From Pseudooceanicola marinus (lineage in GTDB: Bacteria > Pseudomonadota > Alphaproteobacteria > Rhodobacterales > Rhodobacteraceae), in contig NZ_PGTC01000008.1 in NCBI RefSeq assembly GCF_002786295.1, positions 89,873 to 153,872 on the forward strand: DNA of 64,000 nt, given 5' to 3'. The position numbers were made by a program, and so were the translations under genes. Shown here piece after piece: positions 51,585 through 59,260 of the stretch; position 1 is the first letter of the stretch, and every line of letters begins with the position of its first letter. Under the pieces are notes generated by a model, which saw only the letters and a program-made list of their open reading frames with translations, made no database searches and was not told the DNA's origin.

Positions 51585-52595
51585 ATGACATTGCTGACCG
51601 AAGCCGACCAGATCTCGCAGATCGCGTTTGGGTTCATGGGCTCAAAGGCGCTGTTCGCAGCGCTGGAGCTCGATGTCTTCTCGCGTCTGGCCGACGGTGC
51701 CAAGAGCGCCGAAGAGCTGGCGGCAGAGGCCGGAGTGCACGAGGATCGCGCCATGACCCTGCTGACCGCGCTGGCGGGCATGGGGCTGGTGTCGGTCTCT
51801 GACGGCAAATTCAGCAATGCCCCGGCCTCGCAGGCCTTCCTGGTGAAGGGCGCGAAGTACGACTTCGGCGACTACCTGCGCCTGCAGGTCGGCAAGCAGA
51901 TGTATCCGCTGCTGGACCAGATCGAACCGGCCCTGAAAGGCGAGCTGTCCGACGACGACACCGGCTCCTACGCCGACTGGTTCTCGGACCCCGAAGAGGC
52001 GCGACTCTACTCCGAAAGCCAGCACGCCGGCTCCCTCGGCCCGGCACGCGCGCTGGCCAAGTCGCTGGATCTCAGCGGCAAGACCAAGATGCTGGACGTG
52101 GGCGGCGGCACCGCGGCCTTCGACATCGTTCTGTGCGGCAAGAACCCCGAGCTGACCGCCACGGTGCTGGAATTTCCCAACGTCGCCAAGCTGGGGCGCG
52201 AATACGTCGAGAAGGCGGGCCTGTCGGACCGGATCACCTACCTGGACGGCAACGCGCTGGAGACCGAGTTCCCGGGCGACCAGGATATTGTGTTGATGTC
52301 CTACCTGTTTTCCGGCGTGCCGGGCGATAGCCATGACGATCTGATCGCGCGGGCCAAAGCGGCGCTGAAACCCGGTGGCATCCTGCTGATCCACGACTTC
52401 ATCGTCGAGGCGGATCGCACCGGCCCTGCGCTGGCCGCGCTCTGGCAGCTGCAGCACACCGCCTTCACTCCCGAGGCGCGCTCGCTCGACGCGGGGTGGC
52501 TGTCCGACACCCTGTCGGAGGCCGGGTTCAAGGATGTCGGCGTGCGCACGATGATTCCCGAAATGACCATGCTGGCCACTGGCACCAAGGCCTGA
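51585..52595 (+). CDS. dsyB: DsyB-like SAM-dependent methyltransferase
   Basis: The 336-residue protein has an N-terminal winged-helix dimerisation domain ([40 protein letters not shown]) and a class I methyltransferase domain ([17 protein letters not shown] near 163, [29 protein letters not shown] near 235). It belongs to the acetylserotonin/O-methyltransferase superfamily. The length, GFMGSK start, [17 protein letters not shown] and [19 protein letters not shown] resemble what I recall of DsyB, which S-methylates 4-methylthio-2-hydroxybutyrate in bacterial DMSP synthesis. I could not align it, so another small-molecule methyltransferase remains possible. Monocistronic: divergent GNAT upstream, terminator downstream. 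AGGAGAGCC precedes the ATG. Confidence 0.6.
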   Translation: MTLLTEADQISQIAFGFMGSKALFAALELDVFSRLADGAKSAEELAAEAGVHEDRAMTLLTALAGMGLVSVSDGKFSNAPASQAFLVKGAKYDFGDYLRLQVGKQMYPLLDQIEPALKGELSDDDTGSYADWFSDPEEARLYSESQHAGSLGPARALAKSLDLSGKTKMLDVGGGTAAFDIVLCGKNPELTATVLEFPNVAKLGREYVEKAGLSDRITYLDGNALETEFPGDQDIVLMSYLFSGVPGDSHDDLIARAKAALKPGGILLIHDFIVEADRTGPALAALWQLQHTAFTPEARSLDAGWLSDTLSEAGFKDVGVRTMIPEMTMLATGTKA

Positions 52596-52603
52596 TCCTC
52601 GCC

Positions 52604-52640
52604 GTGGCCCGCCGCCAGGTGTCTGGCGGGCCACGGTTTT
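52604..52640 (+). terminator. Terminator of the DsyB-like gene
   Basis: GTGGCCCGCC (52604-52613) pairs with GGCGGGCCAC (52625-52634), 11-nt loop, followed by GGTTTT. It starts 8 bp after the stop codon. Confidence 0.8.
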
Positions 52641-52760
52641 CGCTCTCCTCCCGTTTCGCGCCCCGGTGCGGGACGGGGCAGGCGGGGTATGATGCGAAAA
52701 GTTGCCCTCGCGCCCTCAGCCCCCATTGCGACCCGCGCCCCGAGCGGCTATAGGTCCGCG

Positions 52761-52841
<81 letters not shown>

Positions 52842-52858
52842 TTTTCCTTATATTGTTT

Positions 52859-53020
52859 TTATTTATCAGCCGCTTGCGTTTGCTGCGGCTCGTATTTTCC
52901 AACCTGCTTTCCCATAATCATCGCCTTCTTTTTCGCGCCACGCGTATAGTGTGCGATCTCAGTCAGGCTGTCATGCCCCGTCCAGGCGCCGATTTCGTTC
53001 GGGGTCCAGCTGTGTTCGGC
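52859..53020 (-). pseudogene. Tyrosine recombinase (integrase) C-terminal remnant
   Basis: The minus strand encodes LAEHSWTPNEIGAWTGHDSL then [17 protein letters not shown], matching the last 50-60 residues of phage-type tyrosine integrases: the box-II W(T)GH motif and the catalytic tyrosine in HYTRGA. The upstream catalytic domain (RHG.RK arginine box, N-terminal part) is missing: beyond about 53020 the sequence changes character. The stop is 17 bp from the tRNA-Arg 3' end, the usual place for an integrase next to its attachment site. The gene is cut off and surely inactive. Confidence 0.8.
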
Positions 53021-53084
53021 AAGGAATGGGCGCTTTGCCGTCACGGAGTCTTGCGGCAAGGCACGCTACACCAGCCGCGGCAAG

Positions 53085-53300
53085 GTGCGCGAGGTGGACC
53101 TGCGCTGCTGTCCGATCACGATCGAGAACTACCCCCGTGACCAGACGCGGGCGCGGCGGGACTACCTGCTGTGGTGGTCGGCGATGAAAGAGCTGAGCGA
53201 CACCTTCCGGATCTACGGCGGGCTGACCGCGCACCAGATCACCGAGGCGCTGCCGCCGATGAAGCCCTGGGAAGGGGAGCTGGCCGCGCGGGCAGCCTGA
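53085..53300 (+). CDS. Hypothetical protein, probably a C-terminal gene fragment
   Basis: The open frame reads VREVDLRCCPITIENYPRDQ, then YLLWWSAMKELSDTFRIYGG and LTAHQITEALPPMKPWEG. It has good coding character and continues upstream without a start to about 53040 (ESCGKARYTSRGKV), where it meets the end of the integrase remnant. The GTG at 53085 could start a 71-residue protein, but no ribosome site is visible. I take it as the end of a longer phage- or plasmid-type gene cut by rearrangement. Function unknown. Confidence 0.45.
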   Translation: MREVDLRCCPITIENYPRDQTRARRDYLLWWSAMKELSDTFRIYGGLTAHQITEALPPMKPWEGELAARAA

Positions 53301-53362
53301 GGAGATCTAGGGCAGGGCAGAGGAGGGTCGGGGCGGATGCCGCGGCCCTTTGTGTTGGCGGA

Positions 53363-53968
53363 TCAGGCCGAAAAGGCTTCCAAATCCATACCGGCCTCCA
53401 TGGCCTCGTGAAGCCACCGCGGTCTCCGGCCCTTGCCCGCCCAGGTGAGCGTCGGGTCTTCCGGATGTCGGTACTTGGCAGGCAGCTTGCTGCGACGTCT
53501 GGCGCTCTCTGCGGCGATGTCATCCAGCGAGTAGCCCAGCTCGCGCGCCCTGGCGGCCAGGGCCGCGTGCGCCTCGGCTTTGCGCTGGCTTTCGAGCGCA
53601 GTGATGTCGATGAACCTCGAGGTTGGCCGCAGGCGCTTTGGAATGAGGCGTGGCGCTGGCTCGCTGCCCTCGACAGCTTCGCGGATGGTAAAGCCCAGGG
53701 AGGCCGGTTTGAAAGAGCGGTCGTCTTGCACGACGCCATGGTTCTGACGTGCGAGGACCTGGCCGAGGATGGTCAGCCGGTAGGTCCGGGCACCGTCGGG
53801 CTCTTCCACCTCAAGGAGGATGCGGCAGCCGATGAGCTCCAGCAGAACCTTGCGCGCTTGCGCAGAGGGCTGAGCGCGCGTCATGTCGAACGTCAGGGAG
53901 CTGTCCGCTTTGGGAAAGTAGGCGGCGAGGAGCGCGCTTGCACTGGGGGTCAGGTTGGGCCGCTGCAT
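53363..53968 (-). CDS. H-NS-type DNA-binding protein with extra N-terminal domain
   Basis: The 201-residue protein ends in a clear H-NS/HvrA-type DNA-binding domain: LPAKYRHPEDPTLTWAGKGR followed by RPRWL (residues about 162-186), preceded by a helical oligomerisation-like stretch (about 118-158). The first 115 residues are unusual for the family: LLAAYFPKADSSLTFDMTRA, ARKVLLELIGCRILLEVEEP and TYRLTILGQVLA look like a small winged-helix module. AGGAGGA precedes the ATG. Neighbours are mobile-element remains, so it could act as a silencer brought in by the island (inference). Confidence 0.8.
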   Translation of the reverse strand: MQRPNLTPSASALLAAYFPKADSSLTFDMTRAQPSAQARKVLLELIGCRILLEVEEPDGARTYRLTILGQVLARQNHGVVQDDRSFKPASLGFTIREAVEGSEPAPRLIPKRLRPTSRFIDITALESQRKAEAHAALAARARELGYSLDDIAAESARRRSKLPAKYRHPEDPTLTWAGKGRRPRWLHEAMEAGMDLEAFSA

Positions 53969-54308
53969 CAGATCCTCCTCTTCGTGTTCTGTTTATGTTC
54001 TATTTTTGGGCGTCGCCGAGGACAAGCGCAAAAGCAGCGAGTACGGGGAAGGTGAGAGAGGTACGCGATCGCTCCGGGATTGCAGTGGTGGGCACCTTGC
54101 AAGCGGACCTTGATGGAGCGGAGCGTCGATGGCTGCTATGCGCAGGAAGCGGACCCGCCAAGCGGGCTGTCTTCGGCCGCACGTATAGGCGCTTCCGGCC
54201 CACTTCGGACATTCGCCAAGCTGGCTCCGCTGCAGCGCAGCTTCCACAAACTGGACGTCAGTGGCATCGCGCAGCAAGGTCTGGCACGCCAAGGTCAGCA
54301 GTGCGGGA
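53969..54308. other. Intergenic stretch in the island
   Basis: These 340 bp show no gene with coding character on either strand. The first part should hold the promoter of the H-NS-type gene. I see no integrase, transposase or terminator signal. Confidence 0.5.
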
Positions 54309-54977
54309 CTAACTTGCCGTTCGCCGGCACCCCTCCAGCCAAACATCTCCATGGTCGAGCGGCGCGCACTCGTCCGCAATCATGCGCTCGATCCGTTCCA
54401 CCCGAGCCGCAAGCTCCTCGTCGGTTCGCAGCAGATCGAACGAACTCGGTGCAATTAGCACGGCAACCAGGCTGAGGAATTCTTTTTCTGCAACCTGAGA
54501 CGGCGGGGCACCAAAGACCTCGGCGCTCGCTTCGAAAAATCCAGTCATCCAGCCTTGCGGTCCGCGGCCCATTTCCACGGTGTCGAGCCAGAGAGCGAGG
54601 ATTTGATCCTTGGTCAGGTTCTGCTCCAGGCCCAGGGCGTAGCCGGTCTGCCGCACCTTGCCGATACCGGGTTGGAAGTGCTCGAAGGCGAGCCTTTTAG
54701 AGACGGACTGGGAAATGGTTGTAGCGCCGGCGCCGACCGTACTGAAGTCCACACCACTGTGGGTCCGATAGGCAGGGTCCTGAACGCGCAGTAGCCACTG
54801 AAGACGTTCTGCCCCCAAATCTGCGCCGCCTCGACCTACCTTAATCAGTTCGTTCGCCTGACTGCGCAGGTCCTCTGAGGCGAGATTGGCATCATAAAAC
54901 CCTTTTCCTCCGTAGGCCGCGAGGGCTGCTACGAGCAAGGCGACCACCAAGCTAAGGTACTTAAAGATACGACGCAT
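54309..54977 (-). CDS. Transglycosylase (GT51)-like protein with replaced catalytic glutamates
   Basis: The 222-residue protein has an N-terminal membrane anchor (IFKYLSLVVALLVAALAAY) and a GT51 peptidoglycan transglycosylase-like domain: VQDPAYRTHSGVDF near 65 (family: EDxxFxxHxG), GAGATTISQSVSKRLAFEHF near 83 (GGSTITQQ), GKVRQTGYALGLEQNLTKDQ near 106 (RKxxExxxAxxLE), ILALWLDTVEMG, and GFFEASAEVFG. Both catalytic Glu positions are Gln here (Gln66 and Gln110, each CAG), so polymerising activity is doubtful. No transpeptidase domain follows. It is minus-strand and divergent from the MFS gene; lower GC than the core genes. The gap 54978-55246 shows nothing else. Confidence 0.75.
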   Translation of the reverse strand: MRRIFKYLSLVVALLVAALAAYGGKGFYDANLASEDLRSQANELIKVGRGGADLGAERLQWLLRVQDPAYRTHSGVDFSTVGAGATTISQSVSKRLAFEHFQPGIGKVRQTGYALGLEQNLTKDQILALWLDTVEMGRGPQGWMTGFFEASAEVFGAPPSQVAEKEFLSLVAVLIAPSSFDLLRTDEELAARVERIERMIADECAPLDHGDVWLEGCRRTAS

Positions 54978-55246
54978 GCGAGTAGCTATACATCCGGCCT
55001 CGCGGTAGTGGGAAGGTCCAAAACGGACTCCAAGCCGACCTTCGCGACTGGTCGACGCTCCGGAGGCACAGGTGAGACGGGTAGCCCGGCCAAGACCGGC
55101 CCAAAACGAGTGTTCGGGACACTTGCTGAGGATGGCGGCGTTGAGCCCAAACCTACCGAGTATTGCGCCCGTTATGAATACCCGCTTCAGTGGAAACGCC
55201 ACAATGACGGTTGCCCTTTGTCCATTTGTGACTGAAGTTTCCGGGC

Positions 55247-56536
55247 ATGGTGCCTGACGCAGATATACCCTTTGCAAAGCTACCGCCCCCCGTGCGTCGG
55301 CATGTCTATCTCTTTCAAGGACACCAATTTCTAGATCGTTTTGCCATGGGCGTGATCGTTGCCGTGACAGCTCTTGCCCTTCAAGGACGCGGCTTGGGTG
55401 TTGGTGAGATCGGCGCACTCTTTGCCGTCTACGCCGCTGTCGCCATGATCGCGGAACTGCCCTTTGGCGGGGTGGCCGATGGTGTGGGGCGCAAGCCAGT
55501 CTTTCTGATCGCAACAATTGCGAGCCTGATGGCCTCCATCATGTTCATCACATCCGATGCGTTCTGGCCACTCGCCGCATCGTTCGGATTGGTGGGCCTG
55601 GGGCGTGCATTGCGGTCGGGAACGCTGGACGCTTGGTATGTGGAAGAGCTGCATGTTCGCGCGCCCGGTGTCGAAATTCAGCCCCTTCTTGCGCGTGCAC
55701 AGACCGCAAATTTCGCGGGTCTAGGATTTGGCGCGATTGTGGGCGGGTTCCTTCCTGGCCTCGTCGCAGGCAATGATCCTTCCGACCCATTGGTTGGCCG
55801 CACAGTCTATGACGTGTCGTACGGTGCAGGAATTTTGCTAACGCTGGGCGTGATTGTGTACACGGTCCTTTTGGTCCGGGAACCGGCTCGCCCGATGAAT
55901 GGTGCAGGTGTTCGGCGTGAAATACGCGCCGTCCCGCGTACGATCATTGAAGGGGCACGGCTTGCGATCTCGCACCGCGCGCTCCTTCTGCTTCTCGGGA
56001 TTCTGACCCTCATGCTCTTCGCCACTAATCCGGTCGAGGTGCTTTGGCCGACAGTGGTGCAGACCATGCTCGATCCCGAACGCGCGGCCACCATGGTAGG
56101 GATTCTGACTGCAGGATATTTCTTAGCTATTGCTGCGGGCGCGAGCCTCGCCGGACAAATTGGTCGACTGTTTGGTGGTTGTCACGCGCTGATGCTTGCG
56201 GCGGTTCTTGCAGCGCTCATCGTTTGTCAAATTGCGCTCGCCCTGCAGGCGTCTCTTATCGGGTTTATCGTTGTCTTTCTCGTTTTTTCCGTGATGCTCG
56301 GGCTTTCAGAATCTCCTGCAGCAAGCATCTTGCACGCCTATTCGCCGGACAACCGCCGCTCCACTATTCTTTCGGTTCAGTCGCTGCTCAAACAGCTCGG
56401 TGCGATGGTGGGTTTGCTTGTCCTCGGTGCGGTAGGCGAGACGGAAGGTGTGGATATTGCCTGGATTGCCGGAACATTTGGTCTCGCAGCTGCCGTCGCA
56501 TTTGCGATGCTGCTGGCTCGGCATATGAGACCTTAG
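55247..56536 (+). CDS. Major facilitator superfamily transporter
   Basis: The 429-residue protein has about 12 membrane helices in two halves and the MFS A-motif GGVADGVGRKPVFLIAT between helices 2 and 3, with GLVGLGRALRSGTLDAWYVE in helix 4-5. This last pattern resembles MFS members of the tetracycline/multidrug-efflux-like branch. The substrate is unknown. GC content and codon use are lower than those of the core genes nearby, in line with acquired DNA. The ribosome site before the ATG is weak. Confidence 0.87.
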   Translation: MVPDADIPFAKLPPPVRRHVYLFQGHQFLDRFAMGVIVAVTALALQGRGLGVGEIGALFAVYAAVAMIAELPFGGVADGVGRKPVFLIATIASLMASIMFITSDAFWPLAASFGLVGLGRALRSGTLDAWYVEELHVRAPGVEIQPLLARAQTANFAGLGFGAIVGGFLPGLVAGNDPSDPLVGRTVYDVSYGAGILLTLGVIVYTVLLVREPARPMNGAGVRREIRAVPRTIIEGARLAISHRALLLLLGILTLMLFATNPVEVLWPTVVQTMLDPERAATMVGILTAGYFLAIAAGASLAGQIGRLFGGCHALMLAAVLAALIVCQIALALQASLIGFIVVFLVFSVMLGLSESPAASILHAYSPDNRRSTILSVQSLLKQLGAMVGLLVLGAVGETEGVDIAWIAGTFGLAAAVAFAMLLARHMRP

Positions 56537-57048
56537 CTTTTGGCCGACTGTTTCTAGGTCCCAAGCGAGGATTGACACCATGGCTTCTTCGGACTTGGAA
56601 CACGCGGACCTTCAGAAGAATTTCATGGATGTCCGCTCCGTCCGCAACCAGGCCGTTCGTGCCAAGCGCAGCGAAAGTCGGCTCTCCGCCCTTCGTGTCG
56701 GCGCCTGACGTCATGCTGCGGCTTGCACGGATGTCGCGGAAGGGCTGGGACCGGCCTTTTGCTGCGTCGGCCATGAACGAGCCCTAACGGATGGATTCGA
56801 TTGTTCTCTGCGCCTGGCGCAGGTGGCCTCTATGTGACTGAGGGGATCTATCGATTAGGCAGCCAGGTGAGAGCTGTAGCCTTGCGACCATCGCTAACGG
56901 GCTGCGCAGAGGCTCGGAGCTTTCTTCACCTAACGCTGCAACCGTTTTGTGCGTCGGCTTCCTAGAGGATCGGGCGGGCATACTCAGCTCGAACACGAGC
57001 GATGCGAAACTGATTGCTATATGCACTGATTGTATATAGCAGTTACCC
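56537..57048. other. Gene-poor stretch before the MarR gene
   Basis: These 512 bp hold no confident gene. A 42-codon frame (56580-56708, MASSDLEHADLQKNF...) has GAGG upstream but no recognisable features and may be chance. The last 35 bp hold the MarR operator (57015-57041). Confidence 0.45.
57015..57041 (+). promoter_or_regulatory. MarR-type operator
   Basis: TGCTATAT (57015-57022) and ATATAGCA (57034-57041) form a perfect 8+8 inverted repeat with an 11-nt spacer. It ends 7 bp before the marR start codon, so it probably overlaps the transcription or translation start and mediates autoregulation. Confidence 0.7.
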
Positions 57049-57498
57049 ATGAGCTATGAGAACTTCATACAGTACTGGGTCAATCACCTGGGATTTCAGC
57101 TCCGCAAGGAGCTTGAGGAAACCTTTGCCGCGGCCGGAAAGAAGGTGACAAGCGAGGAATGGGCCTTGTTGCTGATCCTTGATCAGCATGAGCAGTTGAG
57201 CCCACGCGACCTGTCACGCTTGACTTTGCGCGATCCCACAACCGTCTCCCGGCTCGTGGACAGGCTTGAGAGTAAGGACCTGGTCGAAAGGATCCGCACG
57301 CGCAGGGATCGCCGGGTCGTGGATGTGGTGATGACGCCTGCCGGCCGTTCCATCTTCGCTGACCTGTCAAAAGCCGCTGAGACCGTCATCGATACCTCGA
57401 TGAGAGGCATCGGCCCCGAGGACGTGGCGCAGGCGCTTCGAGTCCTGAAGAAGATGTCCGAGAACCTATCCGCTCCAGAAAGGAAGCAAGATGTATAA
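57049..57498 (+). CDS. MarR-family transcriptional regulator
   Basis: The 149-residue protein has a MarR winged helix: KKVTSEEWALLLILDQHEQL, LTLRDPTTVSRLVDRLESKD near 62 (recognition helix), LVERIRTRRDRRVVDVVMT (wing). It lacks cysteines, so a simple thiol switch is unlikely; the ligand is unknown. It overlaps the next gene by 8 bp, so the two are co-expressed. The palindrome at 57015-57041 lies just before its start. Confidence 0.9.
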   Translation: MSYENFIQYWVNHLGFQLRKELEETFAAAGKKVTSEEWALLLILDQHEQLSPRDLSRLTLRDPTTVSRLVDRLESKDLVERIRTRRDRRVVDVVMTPAGRSIFADLSKAAETVIDTSMRGIGPEDVAQALRVLKKMSENLSAPERKQDV

Positions 57499-58198
57499 TT
57501 ACGACCAGTTCAGTGCGAATGACTATGATCTTGTCAATTTTCGTGGGCCGATGCCGGGTAGCCCTGCGCCTGATGTCACGGTTGCCGGGCTCGACGGGAC
57601 GCCTTCTCGGCTTCTGGATTTTGAGGGGGACTTCCTGGTCCTGGAAATGGGGAGCCTGACCTGCCCTCTGTTCCAAGGGCGCCGGAAGACCATGAGCAGT
57701 CTCCACACTGACTACCCGAACGTCGACTTCGCCGTGCTTTACGTTAGGGAGGCCCATCCTGGTGCCGCCATTTCCTCGCATCAGTCCAATGAAGACAAGA
57801 AGGGATGCGCGACCTTGCTGCACTCAGACGGGGAGCGGCGGAATATCCTGGTGGACGACCTCGAAGGAACCGCTCATCGCGCCTTCGGAGGCTATCCGAA
57901 CTCGGTCTTCATCATCAATCGCAATGGCTGCGTGGTCTATGCCTCTGACTGGAACAACCCGGAAGCCACGGGGCGAGCATTGTCCCTACTTCTGGAGGGC
58001 AAGCCAGCCAACCTGAAAGCCTGGTTCAAGCCGGTCGCGCCCTCGGTGAGCCTCAGGATTCTGCGTGCAGGAGGAAAGGGGTCCTTGGCCGACTTCCTGC
58101 GGGGATTGCCGCGGTTGATCTGGAACAATCTCGTGCTTCGAAACATTCGCTTGCTGCGCGGAAAGTCCGTGTCCACGCCCCCTGATGCAGTCTGTTGA
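57491..58198 (+). CDS. Deiodinase-like thioredoxin-fold redox protein
   Basis: The 235-residue protein has a redoxin fold: GSPAPDVTVAGLDG near 23, LVLEMGSLTCPLFQGRRKTM near 50 with the likely active Cys58, VDFAVLYVREAHPG near 78, and AFGGYPNSVFIINRNGCVVY near 130. The pattern GSxTCPxF...LYVxEAH matches the iodothyronine deiodinase family, in which selenocysteine takes the place of this Cys. Bacterial members probably act as peroxidases or dehalogenases; the substrate is unknown. The C-terminal 60 residues are basic and unlike deiodinase. Coupled to the MarR gene. AAGGAAG precedes the ATG. Confidence 0.75.
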   Translation: MYNYDQFSANDYDLVNFRGPMPGSPAPDVTVAGLDGTPSRLLDFEGDFLVLEMGSLTCPLFQGRRKTMSSLHTDYPNVDFAVLYVREAHPGAAISSHQSNEDKKGCATLLHSDGERRNILVDDLEGTAHRAFGGYPNSVFIINRNGCVVYASDWNNPEATGRALSLLLEGKPANLKAWFKPVAPSVSLRILRAGGKGSLADFLRGLPRLIWNNLVLRNIRLLRGKSVSTPPDAVC

Positions 58199-58441
58199 GC
58201 GGGGGTGCGTCGGTAGGGAGTTGTTCATGCTGCGCCGGGCAAGGACCAAGGCTATAAGCTTTCGCGGGTGCCACCTTCCGCCCCCCGGGGGGTACCCTGA
58301 AAATCTGGGCCAAATGCTCCTGACCGGTGAGGGGACCGCAGTTTTCGTGCTCGGCTAATTGGAGAAAAAAGCCCACCTGCCGGAGTTGGAAAGGTGGTCG
58401 CCTGATCGTGCCTTGAAGCCCAGCCGATCTCTTCGCTGACA

Positions 58442-58472
58442 ACGGAAGGCCCCCTGTCCCGAGGGCCTTCGC
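58442..58472. terminator. Hairpin between deiodinase-like and SCO genes
   Basis: GAAGGCCC (58445-58452) pairs with GGGCCTTC (58463-58470), 10-nt loop. It lies next to the stop of the minus-strand SCO gene; the T-run is short. 58199-58441 shows no gene. Confidence 0.5.
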
Positions 58473-58477
58473 GCCTT

Positions 58478-59140
58478 TCAGATCATCTGGCCCCGCACGG
58501 TGTAGCAGATAAGGCCCAGCAGATCGTCGGACATCTGCGCGCCGCGCCCGGCAGGGTTGCCGGCGATGAGGTTGGCCAGCTTTTCCTCCGCGACCCCTGG
58601 CGGAGCTTGATAGGGGATCGTTTCGACGAACATGCCGTCGGCATCGAAGAGCATGACGTAGGAGGTGTGGGCCATCGTGTAGCCACCACCGATCAGGTCC
58701 ATGCGCCTGGCGTAGATGTCGAAGGACTTCACCGCCTTGGCCGCCTCGGCCAAGGACCCGGTGGCCCCCTGGGCCCCGGGCACCCAGGAGACGTAGTCGC
58801 CCAGCAGGTCCAGCGTGTCGCGCTGCGGATCGACGGAGACGAAGTAGACCGGCAGGTCCGCCGCGCCCGGTACCGCATCCTTCCACATGGAAATGTCGCC
58901 CATGGTGGTGGGGCAGATGTCCGGGCAGTGGGTGAAGCCGAAGAAGACAACCGTGGGGCCGTTCTTCAGCGTCTCCTCGGTGAAGGTGCCGCCGCCGGTC
59001 AGTTGCAGCTCGTAGTCGCCACGTCCCAGCAGGGCAATCTTGTTCGCCTCGATGCGCTGTGCCAGCAGTACCAGGGTGAAGACCGTCACGACCGCGACGG
59101 CCGTTAGGGTGATGCAGATCCGTTTTCCCGTCAGTTTCAT
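58478..59140 (-). CDS. SCO1/SenC copper chaperone-like protein
   Basis: The 220-residue protein has an N-terminal membrane anchor (ICITLTAVAVVTVFTLVLLA) and a SCO thioredoxin-fold domain: VVFFGFTHCPDICPTTMGDI near 66 with the CxxxC copper site, YFVSVDPQRDTLDLLGDYV, and the third ligand His in GYTMAHTSYVMLFD near 155. SCO proteins deliver copper to the CuA site of cytochrome oxidase. The ATG at 59140 has AAGGA upstream. It ends the minus-strand group with the PepSY-TM and HCPFCH proteins, so it may serve copper handling for a specific oxidase or enzyme. Confidence 0.9.
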   Translation of the reverse strand: MKLTGKRICITLTAVAVVTVFTLVLLAQRIEANKIALLGRGDYELQLTGGGTFTEETLKNGPTVVFFGFTHCPDICPTTMGDISMWKDAVPGAADLPVYFVSVDPQRDTLDLLGDYVSWVPGAQGATGSLAEAAKAVKSFDIYARRMDLIGGGYTMAHTSYVMLFDADGMFVETIPYQAPPGVAEEKLANLIAGNPAGRGAQMSDDLLGLICYTVRGQMI

Positions 59141-59260
59141 GTCAGTTGTGTCCTTCAATGTCGGCGTTCGCCATGCTTGCGCTCAGGGTGGGGGCAGGAA
59201 GGCTGCGGCGAGAGGGGTGGCCCTCGCCGCCAGAGGGCCTGGAGGCCCTTAGGGCTGCGC

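Noticed and set aside
56580..56708. 42-codon plus-strand frame starting MASSDLEHADL
   Set aside because: It has a possible ribosome site but no recognised features or conserved context; too short to support.
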